Shown here: piece after piece, positions 59,740-64,000 of the stretch
How the letters are laid out: each line of letters starts with the position of its first letter
Numbering within the stretch: the first letter of the stretch is position 1
Assembly (NCBI RefSeq): GCF_030272615.1
Contig: NC_081415.1
Location: 374,995,392 to 375,059,391 of the forward strand
Reading direction: 5' to 3'
From: Cryptomeria japonica
Lineage: Eukaryota > Streptophyta > Pinopsida > Cupressales > Cupressaceae
Length of the DNA: 64,000 nt
Notes under the pieces: generated by a model
Told to the model about the DNA's origin: nothing
Database searches by the model: none
Seen by the model: the letters and a program-made list of their open reading frames with translations, nothing else
Translations under genes and position numbers: made by a program

Positions 59740-60870
59740 ATAAACCCATTGATGAGTTTTTGAAAATAACTCCCTTTACATCCTAATTTCCTTATATTTT
59801 CACTACCTTGCAGCCAAATAAGACATTTTAGATATCGCTCCTGGTCATTTCTCTCATGCACATTAGGAATCACAACATAAATATACATTAAAGGGTCAAT
59901 TACTAAAGAAAAGGGACATGGTCCTACCTCTAGAGAGCCTCTCTCATGCTTAGAGGTATAAGTGAATTGAAATGGTATACTAACCTCGTGTTGTGCATGA
60001 TATCTAATCAGACACCAATGGGAGTGTGAAGGGAATTGTGTATTGGGTTTGTAGCCATGGTTACATCTTTTTCCATTTGATCTTGACTCATGTTGTGCTT
60101 GAGATTTATTTAGGAGATGTTAAAATATAGCTTTCTTCATAAATTAGAGTATTCTCTTGTACTTTGGGATTCTACTAACGCTTTAGTGATAAACATAAAA
60201 GTTCTCTCTCATCCCAAAATTGTGCATCATCTACTTCATCCACTTCATGACTCAGAGTACATGCTTCATCCCTTATTTTTGAATGAGCTTCATCATTATG
60301 GGATAACATTTCTTTGTCTTCTTGGGAATAAGACTTCACTAGTTCCAACAAAATAAGCTCCATTTTTTGTTTGTCTCCGACCATGTTCGGAAGCATTCTC
60401 CTATGAGGGATTCCTAGCGAAACATTAAACTGCAAAATCACTTCTTTTTTTTTCATGAGACCGATTTGAATTTTAGATCACTAGTCCTTCCTTAAAGAGA
60501 GAAATCTCATTAGGAGGAGACTCTTGGCATGCAATGATTCTTTCCAAAAAAGAAAAAGGAGACCAATCTTCTTTAGTAAAATTAGGCTACTTAGACATGC
60601 AGCTAGACTTCTTATCATTTTGGGGAGATTCCATCACCTGAAAAGATGATATTAGCGTTTCTTTACTTTTTTGTCTCTTTTTCAATGTTTGTTGCATCAA
60701 GGCATGATCGCTACATAAAAGTTGATATTGTATTTTTGCAAACTCAATGGCCTCCAACTGCTTCTAGAAATCAAGTAATATCTCTCTAGCTCTCAAATTA
60801 CACTCCTCAAAAACCAAAGTATCTTGCAAAAGAGGGATTTACAAGGATTCATAGAAAATATTCATCCATT
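59740..60870 (-). pseudogene. Gag-like decayed ORF of element I
   Basis: Minus-strand readable pieces: MESPQNDKKSSCMSK and PNFTKEDWSPFSFLERII (about 60630-60520), GIPHRRMLPNMVGDKQKMEL and DEAHSKIRDEACTLSHEVDE (60456-60175), then LEVGPCPFSLVIDPLMYIYV and HERNDQERYLKCLIWLQG (about 59930-59820). Frame changes between them. Position directly after the PBS suggests Gag, but no capsid or zinc-knuckle motif is seen. Confidence 0.4.
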
Positions 60871-60973
60871 ATTGATTGCTTGAATCTTTCTAAACAAAAT
60901 CTGATAACTACTAAAAGAAACCTCTAAAAGACACAAATCTAGAGAACACGCCAATTCTTCAAAAACTTTATTC

Positions 60974-60992
60974 GGTCCCACCAGGTGTGCCA
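60974..60992 (-). other. Primer binding site of element I
   Basis: Minus strand TGGCACACCTGGTGGGACC, close to the TGGCACGCCCAGTGGGACC-type start of internal regions in plant gypsy elements. It lies eight bases inside the LTR end at 61001. Confidence 0.6.
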
Positions 60993-61000
60993 AAAAATAC

Positions 61001-62524
61001 TGTTGATCCCTAATAAGGATTTTTCCTTAAATAAGGATAGTCAAAAAGATTCATAGGTGTGGGACTTTATGCAGTCTGTGAAGCAACCTCTGAGATTTTA
61101 GAATCAAACTCTTCATAATTTAGAGGGGATAGAAAGGGAAAGGAAATTTTCAAAATGCCTAATGTTCGAACATCATCTTAATGACTCACAAGCTTATAAT
61201 GAAATGTAGAGCTTTTACAAAATTTTAATCTTTAGGATAAAGACATCTATGATTTATTTATTTTGAGAAATAGTCATGATACATTAAAAAATCTGTTATA
61301 CATAAGAATAAGTCATCAAATCAATCAAAACATAAGATGAAATATTTAGGATTTAGTAGTAGAGGGTACATGTAAAGGCCAAACAAAATAAAAAAAATAA
61401 ATCCTTCAAAATTCTAGTAATTTGCAAACTTGTTATGGAGTAGTAGAATTTTCTACACGATCCATTCATCAATAAAGATAACAATAATCTCAAAGAAACA
61501 TGAATAGAAAAACAATCAAGCATTTCAATTATGAGGACAAAACATATCCCACAATAAATTTTAGAAAGGCAACTACAGCATAGTCCAATATTTTATTAGG
61601 GAAAACAAGTTGAGGCTAAAAAAGAGAACCAAGATATAATTATTTTAAGCACAAACAAAAAGAGATTCCTATTGTATATCCTAGAACTAGAAGGGTTGTA
61701 AAAGCCTTCTATTCATTAGAAGCAGAGATGAGAAATCCATTTTCTCATTTTCTCCTCAACAAAACTTTTTTATCATTCTCTTTCTAACCTTTTATAATCT
61801 TTCTTCCACTTCCTAGTGTCTTTACTAGATATGGAGAATATCTTTTTGGTGGCAGAATTATGATGATGAAGATAATTGTTCTTATATTGGAGAATTTTAT
61901 GTCATCAATTTTCCCTTGATTATTGACATGAAAACCATATGTATCTTCATCTCCTTTTTCTATAACTTGACAAAATAAAACACCTCAATACATTAACATG
62001 ATCATTCCTTGTTCTATTTTGGTCCAATTTCTTGCATGTGCATGAATTTTGCCAACTAAGGTCACTTGGAATCTTCTACATAATGGTTGCATGATGTTCG
62101 ATCTTCAAGTCATATTTCTTGATTACCCAGATGAGGTGGGGCACACATGGACATGCATTAGGAGGGCATAAATGTTTTAAGAACCTTTTCTTGGAAACTG
62201 CTAAGCACTATGAGGTGTCGACACATCACATGTTGGTGGATTTTCTTCCATCATGTTCCCTTATTCATCCATAGTTACATATAGTGCCAACATGTGGCTT
62301 CTCCGTGAGAAACCTTCTCAAGTTGAAGAATATTTTCTTAAAGATGTGTGGGGCTCCCATGTGTCCTTTTTATGCTCCTTCTTGTTCGAGCAAGGATAAT
62401 CATTGGTAATATTAGTTATGAAATTGATTACTGTAAGCAAAGGCTACAAAGATGAGAGTGGATTGACTTCATTAGTTGACTCATTGTAGAGAAGGTCTTG
62501 ACTGTCTATCTTGAGGGCCCAACA
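61001..62524 (-). repeat. 5' LTR of element I
   Basis: Plus strand TGTTGATCCC to GGGCCCAACA. The outer end is chosen for its TGTTG...CAACA symmetry and similarity to the end of the left copy; no TSD can be tested because the left LTR is truncated. Confidence 0.5.
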
Positions 62525-63498
62525 CTAGCTTCCTAATACCTTAGTTGATCTTTAATCGACACATCTAGATCTTTAAACACATCACATAGGTGCACATTGT
62601 TCAATGGGCAACATAACTGGCCATAATTATAGAAACCAAGATTAACAAGTGGCTAAGGCATAGGATTTGATAATGGATAGAGAGTTGGTGGTGATGAGAT
62701 AAAAATATGGAGATGACACATGATTCTCTATAGAGATAAGTTGAGCATGCCTGAGAATATCTACAAAGAAATCAAACCAAATAACTAGTGATCTTAATCA
62801 TCCTTGAGTGCAACAACTCATGGATGCTCCAATAGGGCCATGCAATTGAGAGACAACCTCGAGGAGGAGATCCGTAGACTTGGGGAGGAGATAGCTAGGT
62901 TGAGAGGTTAGATTAGATGAGTATAGGATTCATCATGGAATGTGTTTAGGATACATTCATGTTCTATAGCATGTACTATATAGACACCAACTTAGTCATA
63001 GGATCCACTTATGCTAAAGGACTTAGATATACTCATACACCATGATGCATATATTTGTACCATTATTTTGATGTATATACACCATATTTTGTTATAGTGG
63101 TGATCACACACATATATGAGTATTGTAAATTTTTATATATATGAGAAATTATTATATTTTAATAAACATGTTTCTATGTTTCGTGAATGTATGCATGTTT
63201 ATGCTATGATTTATATGTTTGGTTAAGTGTTGTCATGATTTAATCAAATGAATTTGGATATATTATTCTAATTAAATACAATAATGATCTAATAAAGTAA
63301 CGTGTTATACATGAATGAAAATGTTATGATGAGTAAGCTAATAAAATAAATTATTTGATATATTCAAACTAAATGAAATTAGTTAAGCTAATGCTTGCAA
63401 TAAGTAAACTAAATAAACAATGCTATAATAATGTACTAATTAGCTACAATGCACACCAAAATTAAGTGAAACAATATTAACTTAGGTTTAATGTGGAG
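62525..63498. other. AT-rich spacer with a short coiled-coil reading
   Basis: The only coding hint is 62840-62911 (plus), MQLRDNLEEEIRRLGEEIA followed by four residues and a stop, a clean amphipathic helix, with no supported upstream exon. The rest is AT-rich and without repeats or ORFs. Confidence 0.3.
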
Positions 63499-64000
63499 TG
63501 TTGGTACCCAAATTAACAAAATGTTAAAACCTAAAAACTAGCTAGGTTTTATAATTAGCTTTAACACCAGACTTGGCCAATTGACAAGAAACACATGTTT
63601 CCCCAACACTTCAGGCTCTGTAGGACCTAGGGGGTAACCCTTTCAGCAATTCCAAGATATTTTTTCACTGACTCAAAAGAATATATGCCAAGAAGCATAA
63701 GATAATACTCGATGTTGGCTTAAGTAGTTTTTGAGATAGTAACTTGCATGGAGAACATGATAATTAAAAATAATTTATAGAACAAGAAATGAATGAAAGA
63801 AAGATTTATTATATTTTGAAATTTGGGTCCCTCTAGGGCTTGCACAAGAAAACCTAGTTGGCTTATCTCTTATCCATTTTACAGAGTCAAAACAATATAA
63901 CCATTTATGACAATCACATAAACACAAAACTAGTAATCTTTAAGCCACTGTTGCATTACAACAATAAGACCTCTTTTGTACATACTGAAAACATACTTTA
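63499..64000 (-). repeat. Edge of an LTR related to that of element A
   Basis: Begins TGTTGGTACCCAAATTAAC and, in the same order as the LTR at 5178, shows CTTGGCCAAT and CCTAGGGGGTAACC (there CTTGGCCAAT and CCTAGGTGGGTATACC). It runs off the window. If it is a related LTR it would be in minus orientation. No PBS is seen on its left, so it would be a 3' LTR whose element lies to the right. Confidence 0.4.

Larger units (their letters stand above)
55041..62524 (-). mobile_element. Element I: diverged LTR element with short internal region
   Basis: Two direct copies of an LTR-like sequence (55041-57071 and 61001-62524) share long matching stretches, including a minus-strand TATA (TTATAAAAGG, near 55311 and 61791). 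The PBS lies inside the right copy, so orientation is minus. The internal part is only about 3.9 kb, with gag-like reading but no recognised pol, so it was probably non-autonomous. The left LTR lost its outer end at the PPR junction and gained an insertion (55858-56955); the right copy has about 450 extra bases (about 61310-61760). Confidence 0.6.

Noticed and set aside
1-64000. CRISPR arrays, operons, ribosome binding sites, prophage or endogenous pararetrovirus
   Set aside because: All tandem repeats are diverged and without regular spacers; coding content is plant retrotransposon-like; no movement protein, coat or envelope reading was found.

Overview
This is plant nuclear DNA, almost entirely LTR retrotransposons, many nested inside one another and most decayed by stops and frameshifts. 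No intact host gene, rRNA, tRNA or CRISPR array is visible. Dense old Ty3/gypsy Tat-type, chromovirus and Ty1/copia elements, LTRs up to 3.3 kb, several solo LTRs and a decayed PPR gene point to a seed plant with a very large genome. A gymnosperm such as a conifer is my best guess; this is inference, not proof.

Layout. (1) 1-6186, minus: 5' part of a Tat-like Ty3/gypsy element (A): LTR, PBS, gag, protease, an archaeal-type RNase H placed before the RT, RT, and the start of the gypsy RNase H. (2) 6229-9098, minus: a long unrecognised ORF (J, about 950 codons) ending just upstream of A's LTR; then 9.25-10.9 kb of LTR-like DNA with recurring TATCGGTAT hairpins. (3) 11.1-25.4 kb, plus: remains of another gypsy element: integrase (G), an array of about 79-bp dyad units, a decayed ORF (L), a polypurine tract and a 3' LTR edge. 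It is split by a complete copia element (E, 13802-22586, minus, TSD AGAGA), itself split by a solo LTR (F, 16051-17519, TSD GATAC). (4) 26379-53724, plus: a chromovirus (B) with 806-bp LTRs, split by a 17.7-kb Tat element (C, 30185-47898, TSD CATGT) and a 3.3-kb solo LTR (D, 48169-51506, TSD GGACT). (5) 54.4-55.04 kb, minus: PPR pseudogene. (6) 55.04-62.5 kb, minus: a short-bodied LTR element (I) with diverged LTRs, a SINE-like insertion, and an antisense gene-like unit (M) with its own TATA box. (7) 63.5 kb to the end: edge of an LTR resembling that of A.

Most interesting. Element C carries, antisense between integrase and 3' LTR, a plant-mobile-domain (PMD) gene with what looks like its own TATA box, a 5' exon, a GT-AG intron, a strong start context and a 623-codon frame broken by about 18 stops. 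C also has a G-patch domain after its protease, two RNases H, palindromic TCGTACGA repeats at both ends, and hairpin modules with a compensatory stem change. Element I seems to repeat the same design with a different antisense gene. Element A has an unusual domain order (protease, archaeal RNase H, RT, gypsy RNase H).

All coding calls come from reading translations and motifs by eye. LTR ends and TSDs were matched by direct comparison within the window.
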